A DNA stretch of 64,000 nt from JANYCO01 sp035535995 (GCA_035535995.1 DATLOZ010000022.1:310001-374000), one strand, 5' to 3'; shown: positions 1 to 8,517, numbered from the stretch's first letter. Numbers and translations: made by a program. The notes: a model not told the origin generated them from the letters alone.

Positions 1-28
1 AATATTATATAATTGACATACAGAACGC

Positions 29-82
29 ATTATTACAAAGCCTGCTTCTCCAGCAGCAGCAATTCTCCACATGAGGTCTGCG
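29..82 (-). pseudogene. Degenerate copy of the rlmD 3' end (direct repeat)
   Basis: Read on the minus strand, this stretch matches the last codons and 3' flank of the intact rlmD gene at 1069-1126. Shared blocks are CTTCTCCAGCA, ATTCTCCACATGA and ATTATTACA as seen on the plus strand. The intact gene ends HHVENVVLLEKR; here the H-V-E-N codons are followed by a one-base loss and then by L-L-E-K codons, so the reading frame is broken. The copy has the same orientation as the real gene and lies on the far side of the toxin-like genes. It is either the duplicated end produced by integration into rlmD or the tail of a decayed paralogue beginning outside the window. Confidence 0.55.
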
Positions 83-279
83 TAGTTGATTTAATAGAAT
101 TGAACCCCAATTTATCCTTCTAAAGGTAGAAAAAAATCGGCTGCACTTCGGCTGTATATTAAGTATTTTTTCACCCGATAGTGCACGAACGGTTCATTTA
201 CTTAGTTCAATAGTTTTGATAGTTCTAAAGCGATTTTTGAAGTAAAGTAATTGTTAAAAAAATATTGTAAATTGCCTGT

Positions 280-864
280 ATGGCTGATAAAAATCTCTAC
301 ATTATTGCCGGGTGTAACGGAGCTGGGAAAACGACGGCTTCTTTTACCATCCTGCCAGAGATTATAAATTGTCATGAATTTGTAAATGCAGATGAGATAG
401 CGAAAGGGCTTTCTCCTTTTCAACCTGAAAAAGTATCTGTTGAAGCGGGCAGGATTATGCTCGGCAGAATAAATGATTTACTAACTCAAAACCAAAGTTT
501 CGCTTTTGAAACCACTCTTTCCACCAGGAGCTACAAGAGTAAAGTTTTAGAAGCACAACAAAATGAATATACGGTAACATTGCTTTTCTTTTGGCTGCAA
601 ACTATTGAACTGGCAAAAGAGCGGGTTAAAAGCAGGGTAGCAGAAGGAGGACATAATATCGAACCTGATGTGATTGAAAGACGTTATGTAAAAGGAATCA
701 ATAATCTATTTGAAATTTATTTGCCTATTGTTGACGGAGCTTTGATTTTTGATAATTCAAAAGGCGAACCTGATCTTTTGGCGCAAAAAAATATTAACGA
801 ACCTTTGAGTATTATTAATGAAACAAAATTTAACGAGTTAAAATACTACTATGACCACCGCTGA
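280..864 (+). CDS. Zeta-toxin-like P-loop ATPase/kinase
   Basis: A 194-residue single-domain P-loop protein. The Walker A motif GCNGAGKTT lies at residues 11-19 after a short beta strand (LYIIAG), as in zeta toxins and the small 'predicted ABC-type ATPase' family. An F-E-T-T-L segment near residue 77 and the R-V-x-x-R-V-A-x-G-G-H segment near residue 115 match the substrate and lid regions of that family. Zeta toxins phosphorylate UDP-N-acetylglucosamine and block wall synthesis; whether this chromosomal homologue does so is inference. The start is the ATG at 280, with no earlier in-frame ATG nearby. The stop overlaps the next small ORF by 14 bases, implying a two-gene unit. Confidence 0.8.
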   Translation: MADKNLYIIAGCNGAGKTTASFTILPEIINCHEFVNADEIAKGLSPFQPEKVSVEAGRIMLGRINDLLTQNQSFAFETTLSTRSYKSKVLEAQQNEYTVTLLFFWLQTIELAKERVKSRVAEGGHNIEPDVIERRYVKGINNLFEIYLPIVDGALIFDNSKGEPDLLAQKNINEPLSIINETKFNELKYYYDHR

Positions 865-1000
865 AAAACAGAATGAATTGAGAGATAAGATCCAAGTTGG
901 ACTTAAGAAAGCTTATGAGAAACTTCTTGAATTTAAAAGACAGAAGAATACTGAGCTTGTTATTATGAAGGATGGGAAGATTGTGAAGATTAAGCCATAA
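851..1000 (+). CDS. 49-residue basic protein, candidate partner of the zeta-like ATPase
   Basis: A 50-codon ORF (ATG at 851, TAA at 998-1000) starting inside the last 14 bases of the upstream ATPase gene in another frame, which suggests translational coupling. The product is Lys/Glu-rich and probably helical over residues 1-32, starting MTTAEKQNEL, and ends in a short basic strand (VIMKDGKIVKIKP). It has no signal peptide or membrane segment. Size and coupling fit an antitoxin or accessory protein, but classical epsilon antitoxins are encoded upstream of zeta, so the role is only suggested by position. Confidence 0.55.
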   Translation: MTTAEKQNELRDKIQVGLKKAYEKLLEFKRQKNTELVIMKDGKIVKIKP

Positions 1001-1081
1001 CAAGCTGGTCATCGAAATAAGATTTCACATAACATATCCTCCTCTTTGCTGACGCCCCCGCCAGCAAAATTATTACATCAC

Positions 1082-2485
1082 TTAGCGCTTCTCCAGCAAC
1101 ACTACATTCTCCACATGATGCGTATGCGGAAACATATCTACAGGCTGGACTTCTTTCACTTCATACAGTTCGTCCAGCAGACTCAAGTCTCGCGCTTGTG
1201 TAGCAGGATTGCAGCTTACGTAGACAATACGTGGAGCGGCGATATTGAGTAAAGTACGGATCACGTCTTCGTGCATCCCTGCGCGCGGAGGATCGGTGAT
1301 GATCACATCGGGCTTGCCGTTGGCGCGGATGAATTCTTCGGTGAAAACATCTTTCATATCTCCGGCATAAAAACTCGTATTATCAAGTCCATTCACCTGC
1401 GCATTGATCTTCGCATCTTCAATGGCCATCGCTACCTGCTCCACTCCTACTACTTTCTTTGCCTGTCCTGCTACAAAATTGGCAATGGTACCCGTGCCGG
1501 TGTATAGATCGTATACAACTTCGCTACCCGTAAGGCCTGCCAGCGCTCTGGTGATCTTATACAATTCGTATGCTTGTTCGGAATTGGTCTGGTAAAAAGA
1601 TTTGGCGCCAATACGAAATGTTAATCCTTCCATGCGCTCTTCAATATATGGCTTGCCATGGTAGGTGATCACCTCCTGGTCGAAAATAGTGTCGTTGCCT
1701 TTTTTATTTACTACATAATTGAGTGAACTGATCTCTGGAAATTTAGTTGAAAGAAAATCCATCAGCGCATTTATCTTCTCCTGTTCTTTTTCGAAAAACT
1801 GTACCAGCACCATCAGGTCTCCTGTAGTACTGGTGCGGATCATAAGGCTCCGCAAAAATCCGTATTGATTGCGAAGGTTGAAGAATGCCCATTTCTGCTC
1901 CTGCGCAAATGCTTTGATGGCTAGACGAATGGCGTTGGAAGGATCAGGCTGTAAATAGCAGTGATGAATATCGATCACTTTGTCGAATACGCCAGGCATG
2001 TGAAATCCCAACGCATCTTTGTTGTGTACTCCTTCGCTGCGCACTTCTTCCAGCGTAAGCCAACGGCGATCGGAAAAAGTATATTCAAGTTTGTTTCGGT
2101 AATACTGTTGCTTCGCCGCTCCCAGGATAGGCTTGATGGCGGGAAGTTTTACTTTGCCAATTCTTTCCAGGTTATCTTTTACCTGTTTTGCTTTGTAAAA
2201 AAGTTGCACTTCATAATCGATATGCTGCAGCTTGCATCCGCCGCAGGTTCCGTAGTGCGAGCAAAACGGCTCGCTGCGATCGGCAGATCGCTCGTGAAAT
2301 TTTAGTACTTCAGCTTCGGCAAAATTTTTCTTGCTTTTATAAACTTTCAGATCCACTACATCTCCCGGAGCGGTAAACTCGGAAAAGATAACTTTGCCTT
2401 CTACCCTGGAGAGTCCTTTCCCTTCTGCTGCGAGCTCTTCTACGTTTACTTTCTCGAGTATGATATCGTTTCTTTTTTTGGACAT
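1082..2485 (-). CDS. rlmD: 23S rRNA (uracil-5-)-methyltransferase, RlmD/RumA type
   Basis: A SAM-dependent RNA m5U methyltransferase, 467 residues from the start used here. It has an N-terminal TRAM domain (about residues 5-65), an iron-sulfur cysteine cluster (C-x5-C-x2-C in CSHYGTCGGC plus a later HHC), the SAM-binding DLYTGTGTIANF loop, the DPPRAGMH motif, the catalytic-cysteine motif VSCNPATQARD, and a C-terminal DMFPHTHHVE signature. A longer frame begins at 2521, but the ATG at 2485 (MSKKRND) gives the family's usual N-terminus. RlmD, RlmC and TrmA cannot be separated with certainty by eye. It is divergent from the transporter at 2572, and its 3' end is the part duplicated at 29-82. Confidence 0.88.
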   Translation of the reverse strand: MSKKRNDIILEKVNVEELAAEGKGLSRVEGKVIFSEFTAPGDVVDLKVYKSKKNFAEAEVLKFHERSADRSEPFCSHYGTCGGCKLQHIDYEVQLFYKAKQVKDNLERIGKVKLPAIKPILGAAKQQYYRNKLEYTFSDRRWLTLEEVRSEGVHNKDALGFHMPGVFDKVIDIHHCYLQPDPSNAIRLAIKAFAQEQKWAFFNLRNQYGFLRSLMIRTSTTGDLMVLVQFFEKEQEKINALMDFLSTKFPEISSLNYVVNKKGNDTIFDQEVITYHGKPYIEERMEGLTFRIGAKSFYQTNSEQAYELYKITRALAGLTGSEVVYDLYTGTGTIANFVAGQAKKVVGVEQVAMAIEDAKINAQVNGLDNTSFYAGDMKDVFTEEFIRANGKPDVIITDPPRAGMHEDVIRTLLNIAAPRIVYVSCNPATQARDLSLLDELYEVKEVQPVDMFPHTHHVENVVLLEKR

Positions 2486-2538
2486 GAAAAGATGGTCTTT
2501 AATTAATAATAGCGGGCGCAAATATCATAAATCTTTTC

Positions 2539-2546
2539 TATGTTTG
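2539..2546 (+). promoter_or_regulatory. Putative Bacteroidota -7 promoter box
   Basis: TATGTTTG matches the TAnnTTTG -7 element of Bacteroidota housekeeping promoters. It lies 26 bases before the ATG of the DMT transporter. No clear TTG -33 element is found at the expected spacing. Confidence 0.45.
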
Positions 2547-2571
2547 TGCAATTTTGTTGAAAATAAGACTC

Positions 2572-3459
2572 ATGTACAACTTACTATTTGCCGTACTCTT
2601 CACTTCCTGGTTGCTGATCTCCTTCCGTGTGTTTGATCTGTTTAAGATCGATCATTTGCAGGCGATCATTTTCAATTACCAGGTATGTATGGTCACCGGT
2701 TTTTTCTTTTATCATAATTACGAAAAGATCGCGGAGCTCCACAGGCTTGAAACCTGGATCCTTTGGGCACTTGGCACAGGGCTTTGTTTTCTCCCCACCT
2801 TTTACCTGATGGCTTATACTGTCAAAAAGATCAGCGTAACGGTTTCTACAATTGCCAGTAAAATTTCCCTGATCATTCCTGTGTCCATAAGTGTTTTGTA
2901 TCTCAACAGCGCTTCTTCCTTTAGTTTAGTGAATAGCATCGGCCTACTGCTAGGCTTCGCTGCCATTGTGATGACTTCTATGCGAAAAGAAGAAAAGTCT
3001 GAAATAACAATGCCTAAAAGTAAATTCGCTTACTTCCTGCCTTTACTGGTTTTTCTGGGAGGAGGGTTAGTAGATGTGCTAGTTAATATCTCCAATTATA
3101 AATTTCTACCGGTAGACAAAAGCAGTTTGTTTCCCTTTTTCGCTTTCTCCGCTTCGGCTTTTACAGGAACGGTTGTGTTGCTTTACCGGATGATCTTTTT
3201 AAAAGAACGTTTACAGTTCCGGAATTTTATTGGCGGTGTGATATTGGGGATACCCAATTATCTTTCCATCTACTTCCTGCTCCGCGCGCTCCGCGATTTT
3301 GATAACAACGGTGCACTTATCTTCCCTGTGCTTAATATTTGCGTGATCTTACTCAATTCGTTGGTCGCGATCATTTTTTTCAAAGAGCGTACCAACTCGT
3401 ATAACCTTATAGGACTGGCCTTGGCTTTATGCTCGCTGGTATTTATGATGGCGGGGTAA
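2572..3459 (+). CDS. DMT-superfamily (EamA-like) membrane transporter
   Basis: A hydrophobic protein of 295 residues with about ten predicted transmembrane helices in two halves, the layout of EamA/DMT carriers. The second half ends with the typical NSLVAIIFFKER and LIGLALALCSLVFMMAG helices, and a matching F-F-K-E-R-like edge is seen after the seventh helix (MIFLKERLQF). The substrate cannot be read from sequence. The start is the ATG at 2572 (MYNLLFAV); six extra codons are open upstream, but the nearby -7 box favours the ATG. A family A inverted repeat follows immediately after the stop. Confidence 0.75.
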   Translation: MYNLLFAVLFTSWLLISFRVFDLFKIDHLQAIIFNYQVCMVTGFFFYHNYEKIAELHRLETWILWALGTGLCFLPTFYLMAYTVKKISVTVSTIASKISLIIPVSISVLYLNSASSFSLVNSIGLLLGFAAIVMTSMRKEEKSEITMPKSKFAYFLPLLVFLGGGLVDVLVNISNYKFLPVDKSSLFPFFAFSASAFTGTVVLLYRMIFLKERLQFRNFIGGVILGIPNYLSIYFLLRALRDFDNNGALIFPVLNICVILLNSLVAIIFFKERTNSYNLIGLALALCSLVFMMAG

Positions 3460-3526
3460 GATGCAGGATACCGGATGCCAGATACCAGATAATTTTTGTT
3501 TTTTTATCCAGCATCTAGCATCATCG
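3460..3526. repeat. Family A intergenic inverted repeat, copy 1
   Basis: The left arm runs GATGCAGGATACCGGATGCC and continues to 3490; the right arm (3505-3526) reads TTATCCAGCATCTAGCATCA. They are imperfect reverse complements around a T-rich centre, placed directly after the transporter stop codon. Related copies are at 9956, 21089, 34761, 39037 and 48392. Confidence 0.75.
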
Positions 3527-3594
3527 TTTATCTACTCACAAAATATTTTTTCGCAAAAAAGATTTTTTTCCTCTAATATTCGTTTATTGAACAT

Positions 3595-4740
3595 ATGAAT
3601 TCGTTTTTAAAAATTACCGTTACAGGACTGATATTCTTTTTCTCCTGTTCTTTCCTAATCGCACAGCCGAGTAATCATATTTTACCCGACAAATCCACTA
3701 CCGACATTGTAAAAATTGCCCTGGATCATACTTATAATTTTGAATTTGAAGAATCGAAAACTTACTGCGAGCAGATCCGCAAACGCTACCCGATGCATCC
3801 TGGTCCGGATTTCATTATGGCTCTGAATCTTTATTGGGAGATGTTTTACAACGATTCCTTCAAAGAAAAATCTCCCCAGATGCTTGCCTATCTCACTCAT
3901 TCGATAGAGTTGAGCAAAAAAATGTTGACCTATGATGAAAAAGATGTGGAAGGAGTATTTTTCAAACTTGCCAACGAATGTTATCTCGCCCTTTATTATT
4001 CAGAGCGTGACGAAACTTCCAGCTCCATCGGCTACGCACGTAAAATGTATAGTTCACTGAAGGTAGCGATGACGCTGAAAGACAAACTCAACGAATTTTA
4101 TTTTCCAACGGGCGTTTACAACTATTATGTAGTCATGTATCCAGAAGTGCATCCAGTGTTCAAACCTTTTATGTTTATGTTCATGGACGGTGATAAAGCC
4201 TTGGGATTAAAAGAAATGGATTACGCCTGGAAAAATGCAGTGTTCTGCAAAATGGAATGCGGTTATCATCTTTGCAATATATACCTGAAATACGAAGGCA
4301 AACCTTTACTTGCTTATCCTTACACCAAAGCATTGTACGAAAAATATCCCGGCAATATTTTCTTTGCGCTTCGTCATGCCGAAGCCCTCATTGCTAAAGG
4401 CGATTATAAGGAAGCCGAAAAAATTGCGCACATACTTTATAAATCCGATAAAAAATATTTTGTATCCGCTTCTTTTGTACTCTATGGATTGTTGTATGAA
4501 AATTATTTCAAAGAGCCGGAGACTGCTTCTATGTTTTTTCAAAAAGCGATTCAGAAATTTCAGGAAACTGCCAATCCTGAAAAAGATTATCTAAGCATGG
4601 CCTATGCCGGGATGGGACGATATTATAAACAGGCAGGCAATAAGCAAAAGGCCACAGAGTATTATAAAAAATGCCGCGACATCGCCGAGTATGTGATCGT
4701 AGCCAAGGAAGCCGACCTCTACCTTTCTAATAAAAAGTAG
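3595..4740 (+). CDS. Secreted tetratricopeptide-repeat-like protein
   Basis: A protein of 381 residues with a signal peptide (hydrophobic ITVTGLIFFFSCSFLIA, cleavage near AQP at about residue 24). The rest is helical, with TPR-like helix pairs most evident toward the C-terminus (YLSMAYAGMGRYYKQAGNKQ, KATEYYKKCRDIA). The middle is Tyr-rich and Phe-rich. There is no catalytic motif. It probably acts as a periplasmic scaffold or protein-interaction module. It stands alone between the transporter and a barrel protein, with gaps of 135 and 193 bases, so an operon is not clear. Confidence 0.65.
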   Translation: MNSFLKITVTGLIFFFSCSFLIAQPSNHILPDKSTTDIVKIALDHTYNFEFEESKTYCEQIRKRYPMHPGPDFIMALNLYWEMFYNDSFKEKSPQMLAYLTHSIELSKKMLTYDEKDVEGVFFKLANECYLALYYSERDETSSSIGYARKMYSSLKVAMTLKDKLNEFYFPTGVYNYYVVMYPEVHPVFKPFMFMFMDGDKALGLKEMDYAWKNAVFCKMECGYHLCNIYLKYEGKPLLAYPYTKALYEKYPGNIFFALRHAEALIAKGDYKEAEKIAHILYKSDKKYFVSASFVLYGLLYENYFKEPETASMFFQKAIQKFQETANPEKDYLSMAYAGMGRYYKQAGNKQKATEYYKKCRDIAEYVIVAKEADLYLSNKK

Positions 4741-4892
4741 CAGAAGTTGCTGATACTTAATTTACGAACTTATTTATTTAACAATTTTCTAAAAGGATTT
4801 GGCAACTTTTGTCTCAGGCTTCGTGTTATCCTAACTCAGTATATTCCCCTATTTTTACCTTAAACGGTTAAGGTTTTTTAAGTTTTTTAATA

Positions 4893-4900
4893 TATTTTTG
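4893..4900 (+). promoter_or_regulatory. Putative -7 promoter box
   Basis: TATTTTTG fits TAnnTTTG, 33 bases before the ATG of the barrel protein at 4934. The surrounding 50 bases are A/T-rich, so chance matches are possible. Confidence 0.35.
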
Positions 4901-4933
4901 TACTAAATCAAAATAATCGGTTCACATATTGAC

Positions 4934-5719
4934 ATGAAAATACGTTCTATACTTACTTTACTTGTATCAACATTTATTATTGGAGGATCGGCAGAGGCGC
5001 AAACAAAGATAGGCGTTACACTCTTTCCACAGATCAGTTCCACTTCTAGTATTGTTCCCTTTAAAAAGGATGTAGTCAACAATCATAATCTTCCGACCTT
5101 CACAGGAGGCGCGGGAATACTGGTAGTGCGCGATTCTTATATCAAACCGAAAGGCGTTCAGTTTGGCGTCGTTTATTCTTCCCAGAATCAGAATTATCTT
5201 TACCATTGGAAAGTAGGTGATGACAAAGGTACACATCGCGGAAAAAAACGATTTGACTATATCAAGGTTTCTCTTGCTTATCGCCAGTTTGGGTATATCG
5301 GGCGTTATGTGAAATCAGTATTTTTTATCGGGCCACAATTTTCTTATCTGCTCAAATACGATGGAGGTGCTGTGGTTTATAAAGAAAATGAATATTTCGA
5401 TCTACCGCCAACTACAAGCAATATCTACTACAAGCCTTATTCCATCGACGCTGTCATAGGTTGGTCGCTGGACTATGCGATACACAAGAATTTTGATGTA
5501 TTTGCTGCTTTCCAGCTCGACTATGGCCTCAATAATATTGAGAAGCCAAATGTGATGTACAATGGCTACAAAGTATTTAGTGGAGGCGGTGAACACCAGA
5601 TCACCTACGGGCTGCACTTCGGGGCCTATTATGTATTCCATCGCAAAGATCATTTATTGCTTCCTACCAATGTGTGGAGATTCCGTACTTACAAGAAGAA
5701 AAAAATTAAAGGAAGATAA
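4934..5719 (+). CDS. Outer-membrane beta-barrel protein
   Basis: A protein of 261 residues with a signal peptide (MKIRSILTLLVSTFIIGGSAEA, cleavage before QTKIG) followed by alternating amphipathic strands, such as GVQFGVVYSS, VFFIGPQFSYLL, NFDVFAAFQLDYGL and ITYGLHFGAYYVF. This is the pattern of the small barrels (PorT-like/OMP_b-brl families) common in Bacteroidota. No specific function can be read. The very basic tail (YKKKKIKGR) is unusual for a barrel and would face the periplasm. A strong hairpin terminator follows at 5778. Confidence 0.65.
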   Translation: MKIRSILTLLVSTFIIGGSAEAQTKIGVTLFPQISSTSSIVPFKKDVVNNHNLPTFTGGAGILVVRDSYIKPKGVQFGVVYSSQNQNYLYHWKVGDDKGTHRGKKRFDYIKVSLAYRQFGYIGRYVKSVFFIGPQFSYLLKYDGGAVVYKENEYFDLPPTTSNIYYKPYSIDAVIGWSLDYAIHKNFDVFAAFQLDYGLNNIEKPNVMYNGYKVFSGGGEHQITYGLHFGAYYVFHRKDHLLLPTNVWRFRTYKKKKIKGR

Positions 5720-5723
5720 TCCT

Positions 5724-5760
5724 CAATTTTAAATTTTGAGTTATGAATTTTGAATTATAA
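5724..5760. repeat. Family B-like A/T repeat
   Basis: The sequence AAATTTTGAGTTATGAATTT and its neighbours belong to the AATTATGAATT family seen at 12431, 24783, 33353, 39051 and 44030. Only one arm is present, just downstream of the barrel gene. Confidence 0.5.
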
Positions 5761-5777
5761 CTGAATTCAATTCACCA

Positions 5778-5822
5778 AAGCGAGGAAATCATTGAGACAC
5801 AAATGGTTTCCTCGCTTTTTTT
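5778..5822 (+). terminator. Rho-independent terminator
   Basis: The stem GCGAGGAAA pairs with TTTCCTCGC across a loop of about 19 bases and is followed by TTTTTTT. It ends the barrel transcript before nuoN. Confidence 0.8.
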
Positions 5823-5892
5823 GAATGAATTTGACTTGGTAAAAATTGTAAGAAGTTTTCCGCGGGGCGTTTCCTAATCTTAAAAAGTTTAA

Positions 5893-5900
5893 TAACTTTG
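5893..5900 (+). promoter_or_regulatory. Putative -7 promoter box for nuoN
   Basis: TAACTTTG fits TAnnTTTG and lies 54 bases before the nuoN ATG, after the terminator at 5778. It indicates that nuoN has its own promoter. Confidence 0.45.
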
Positions 5901-5954
5901 TACACCCTCATACGCCGTTTTTGGCGTGTTTAGAACATTTTAACAACATAATTA

Positions 5955-7358
5955 ATGAACGCAATAGTTTTACTGGCAGTACTTGGAGTTATTACCATGC
6001 TTTCCGATGTTTTAGGATTCAAAAAATCAATCTGGTACATAATTCTGATCGGGCTCCTAGGAGCGCTTTTTGTAACAGCACTCGATTGGTACATGCCTGG
6101 TGTATACACCGATTTCATTTATGCCGATAAAATGTTCTTCACAGATACTTATGCTGTACTTTTCTCAGGACTGATCCTGAAACTTGTTTTGATCTGGTTC
6201 ATTATCTCCAGAGACCAATATACAAGCCACGAATTCAACGCGGCTGATAATTATGCACTGATCTTATTTGCTACCGTAGGCGCTTTGCTGCTTACCTGCT
6301 ATATGGATCTTTCTTTGCTCTTCCTAGGCATCGAAATCCTTTCTATCCCAATGTTCATCCTTGCCGGTAGCCGTAAGCATGATCTTAGTTCAAACGAAGC
6401 TTCGCTGAAATATTTCCTGATGGGCGCTTTTGCTACGGGAATCATGTTGTTCGGCATCACCCTGATCTACGGCGCTTGCGGTAGCTTCAACCTGCAACAG
6501 ATCGCTGAGTACACTGCTCAAAACAACGGACACTTGCCGATCATGTTCTACACCGGTATCCTGCTGATCATGGTAGGACTGGGCTTTAAGGTATCTGCGG
6601 TTCCTTTCCACTTCTGGACTCCGGATGTATACCAGGGAGCACCAATGTTTGTAACGGCTTTCATGGCTACTGTTGTAAAGACCGCTGCCTTCGCTGGCTT
6701 CTTCCGTCTTTTCGTTACTTGCTTTACTTCTATCAACTCAGCCTGGGCACTTTCGCTTTCAATGATCATCGCTGCTACAATCTTAGTGGCCAACTTTATC
6801 GCGGTATACCAAACAAGCGTGAAGAGAATGCTCGCTTATTCCGGTATCGCACAAGCCGGATATATTTTGCTCACGCTGCTGGTGTTGAACCAGGAAAGCA
6901 AAACAGCCTTGGCCTTATACCTCGCTTCTTACTCGATCGCTACACTGGCGGCTTTCACTGTACTTTATCACGTAGTGAAAACAAAGGGCAACGACAGTTT
7001 CGATTCTTTCAATTCACTTGGAAAAACAAATCCATTCCTGGCGTTCATCATGACAGTAGCAATGCTGTCGCTGGCAGGTATTCCTCCTACTGTCGGATTC
7101 TTTGCTAAATTCTATTTGTTCTCTGCAGTACTAAGAGCAGACTTTAATAACCTGTGGATCGTAAGCATTGCGGTGCTTGGCTCATTGATCAGCGTATATT
7201 ACTATTTTAGAGTGATCATCAGCATGTATGCAAAAGAAGGAGAAACAGCCGATATCAAGCTGAGTCTTCCTTACAAAGCAATCCTGGTGTTGATGGTTGG
7301 AATGATTGTACTTTTAGGAATTCTGCCAGGGTATATTCTCAGCATTAATAATCTTTAA
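5955..7358 (+). CDS. nuoN: NADH-quinone oxidoreductase subunit N
   Basis: A protein of 467 residues with about 14 transmembrane helices, matching the NuoN/antiporter-like proton-pumping subunit of respiratory complex I. Diagnostic stretches are the SLKYFLMGAFATGI helix, the GLGFKVSAVPFHFWTPDVY segment with its conserved lysine and proline-rich break, and the LAGIPPTVGFFAKFYLF helix. The usual gene order places nuoN last in the nuo operon after nuoM, but here the upstream gene is an unrelated barrel followed by a terminator, so nuoN is isolated within this window. DedA follows after 51 bases and could be co-transcribed. Confidence 0.93.
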   Translation: MNAIVLLAVLGVITMLSDVLGFKKSIWYIILIGLLGALFVTALDWYMPGVYTDFIYADKMFFTDTYAVLFSGLILKLVLIWFIISRDQYTSHEFNAADNYALILFATVGALLLTCYMDLSLLFLGIEILSIPMFILAGSRKHDLSSNEASLKYFLMGAFATGIMLFGITLIYGACGSFNLQQIAEYTAQNNGHLPIMFYTGILLIMVGLGFKVSAVPFHFWTPDVYQGAPMFVTAFMATVVKTAAFAGFFRLFVTCFTSINSAWALSLSMIIAATILVANFIAVYQTSVKRMLAYSGIAQAGYILLTLLVLNQESKTALALYLASYSIATLAAFTVLYHVVKTKGNDSFDSFNSLGKTNPFLAFIMTVAMLSLAGIPPTVGFFAKFYLFSAVLRADFNNLWIVSIAVLGSLISVYYYFRVIISMYAKEGETADIKLSLPYKAILVLMVGMIVLLGILPGYILSINNL

Positions 7359-7409
7359 TTAATATTAGGATAAAGATCACCTTATCCTGAAGCACTAATA
7401 TTGTATTGA

Positions 7410-8051
7410 ATGGAAGAGGTTAAATACCTGTTTACACAGCTTACAAACCCCGAAGTAATGATCCATACCGGTGGTTTGGTGTTAGTGCTACTGGTTATCT
7501 TTGCTGAGAATGGTTTATTCTTCGGATTTTTTCTTCCGGGTGATACTCTTTTGTTCACCGCCGGATTGCTTGCTTCTACCAACAAATTCCAGGTTTCTAT
7601 TTCGCTTCTTCTGGCTACTGTATTTGTCGCCGCAGTGCTGGGAAGCTTAGTGGGCTATCTTTTCGGATTAAAGACCGGCGATGGATTCCGGAGTCGAAAA
7701 GAGAATATCTTTTTCCGCAAACGCTACATTGACGCAGCAGAAGCTTTTTTTAACAAATACGGCGGGCGGGCTTTAGTACTTGGAAGATTTCTTCCGATCA
7801 TCCGCACCTTCGCTCCTATTTTTGCTGGAATAGTTAAAGTAAAATTCTCCGAATATTTTATCTATAATGTCGTGGGTGCCTTCCTCTGGGTATTCATGAT
7901 GACCTTGCTGGGCTATTATGTAGGCCAATGGGTGCCAAATGCAAAAGAAATACTGCATTATATCATTTTAGGTATTATTGTTGTTACCTGGATTCCAGTA
8001 ATTACCACTTATATCCGCGAACAACGAAAAAAACGGTCCATTAGTAGCTAA
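7410..8051 (+). CDS. DedA/VTT-domain membrane protein
   Basis: A protein of 213 residues. Family motifs are the re-entrant FFGFFLPGDTLLF segment (about residues 37-49) and the arginine/proline-rich GRFLPIIRTFAPIFAG (about residues 126-141), followed by two C-terminal helices. DedA proteins are undecaprenyl-phosphate or phospholipid flippases of the inner membrane that need the proton motive force; which lipid this one handles is unknown. The C-terminus is basic (REQRKKRSISS). It lies 51 bases downstream of nuoN. Confidence 0.85.
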   Translation: MEEVKYLFTQLTNPEVMIHTGGLVLVLLVIFAENGLFFGFFLPGDTLLFTAGLLASTNKFQVSISLLLATVFVAAVLGSLVGYLFGLKTGDGFRSRKENIFFRKRYIDAAEAFFNKYGGRALVLGRFLPIIRTFAPIFAGIVKVKFSEYFIYNVVGAFLWVFMMTLLGYYVGQWVPNAKEILHYIILGIIVVTWIPVITTYIREQRKKRSISS

Positions 8052-8112
8052 AGAGTTATTTTTTTGGTAAATAGTATAAATCTAAGGATTTGATACCAAA
8101 AACGATTTTGCG

Positions 8113-8517
8113 ATGGATAATTCAACCCCTTTTTACAAAAGACCAAGTGATTTTGCCTATATAGGTGCAATTATTGGGCTCATGATTGTAGAAACTATCA
8201 TCAGAAAATTTTCACTGGCCGATTATTCACGGTTCTCGCACGAAGTAACCTGGGTAAGCACTATTTTTAACTCTTTACTCGGCCTCTGCTTGTTTGCCTT
8301 TTTTCTTAAAAAATATAATCCCGATAGAATTCGAAAATTATTCATGGGAATATTCCTGCTGGAATTGGTGATAGGAATTGCCTTAAAAAAAATGCTGATC
8401 CATTCTACCAATGAGATCATCGTGACTGGCTTCCTGGGCATCCTCTTCGTGTGGCTCAACACACATTCCAACCGCGAAAAATTTGTGGTGGAAATAGTGG
8501 AAGAAAAAAAGGCTTAG
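8113..8517 (+). CDS. Small four-helix membrane protein of unknown function
   Basis: A protein of 134 residues with four hydrophobic helices: near residues 14-33 (AYIGAIIGLMIVETII), 45-66 (WVSTIFNSLLGLCLFAFFL), 76-95 (LFMGIFLLELVIGIAL) and 100-118 (NEIIVTGFLGILFVWLN). The tail is charged. I recognise no family. The gene is 61 bases after the DedA gene and converges with dacB, with 4 bases between stop codons. Confidence 0.6.
   Translation: MDNSTPFYKRPSDFAYIGAIIGLMIVETIIRKFSLADYSRFSHEVTWVSTIFNSLLGLCLFAFFLKKYNPDRIRKLFMGIFLLELVIGIALKKMLIHSTNEIIVTGFLGILFVWLNTHSNREKFVVEIVEEKKA

Noticed and set aside
1..279. Gene at the extreme left edge
   Set aside because: Apart from the rlmD-like fragment, no frame has coding character; the minus-strand ORF at 202-423 overlaps the ATPase gene and looks random.
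2770..2795. Sigma-54 promoter-like TTGGCAC...TTTG sequence
   Set aside because: It lies inside the DMT transporter coding sequence, and the second half does not have GC at the right spacing.
3460..3530. Possible CRISPR array from repeated GATACC/GATGCC units
   Set aside because: The units are short, of uneven spacing and in inverted arms, with no unique spacers of constant length and no cas genes.
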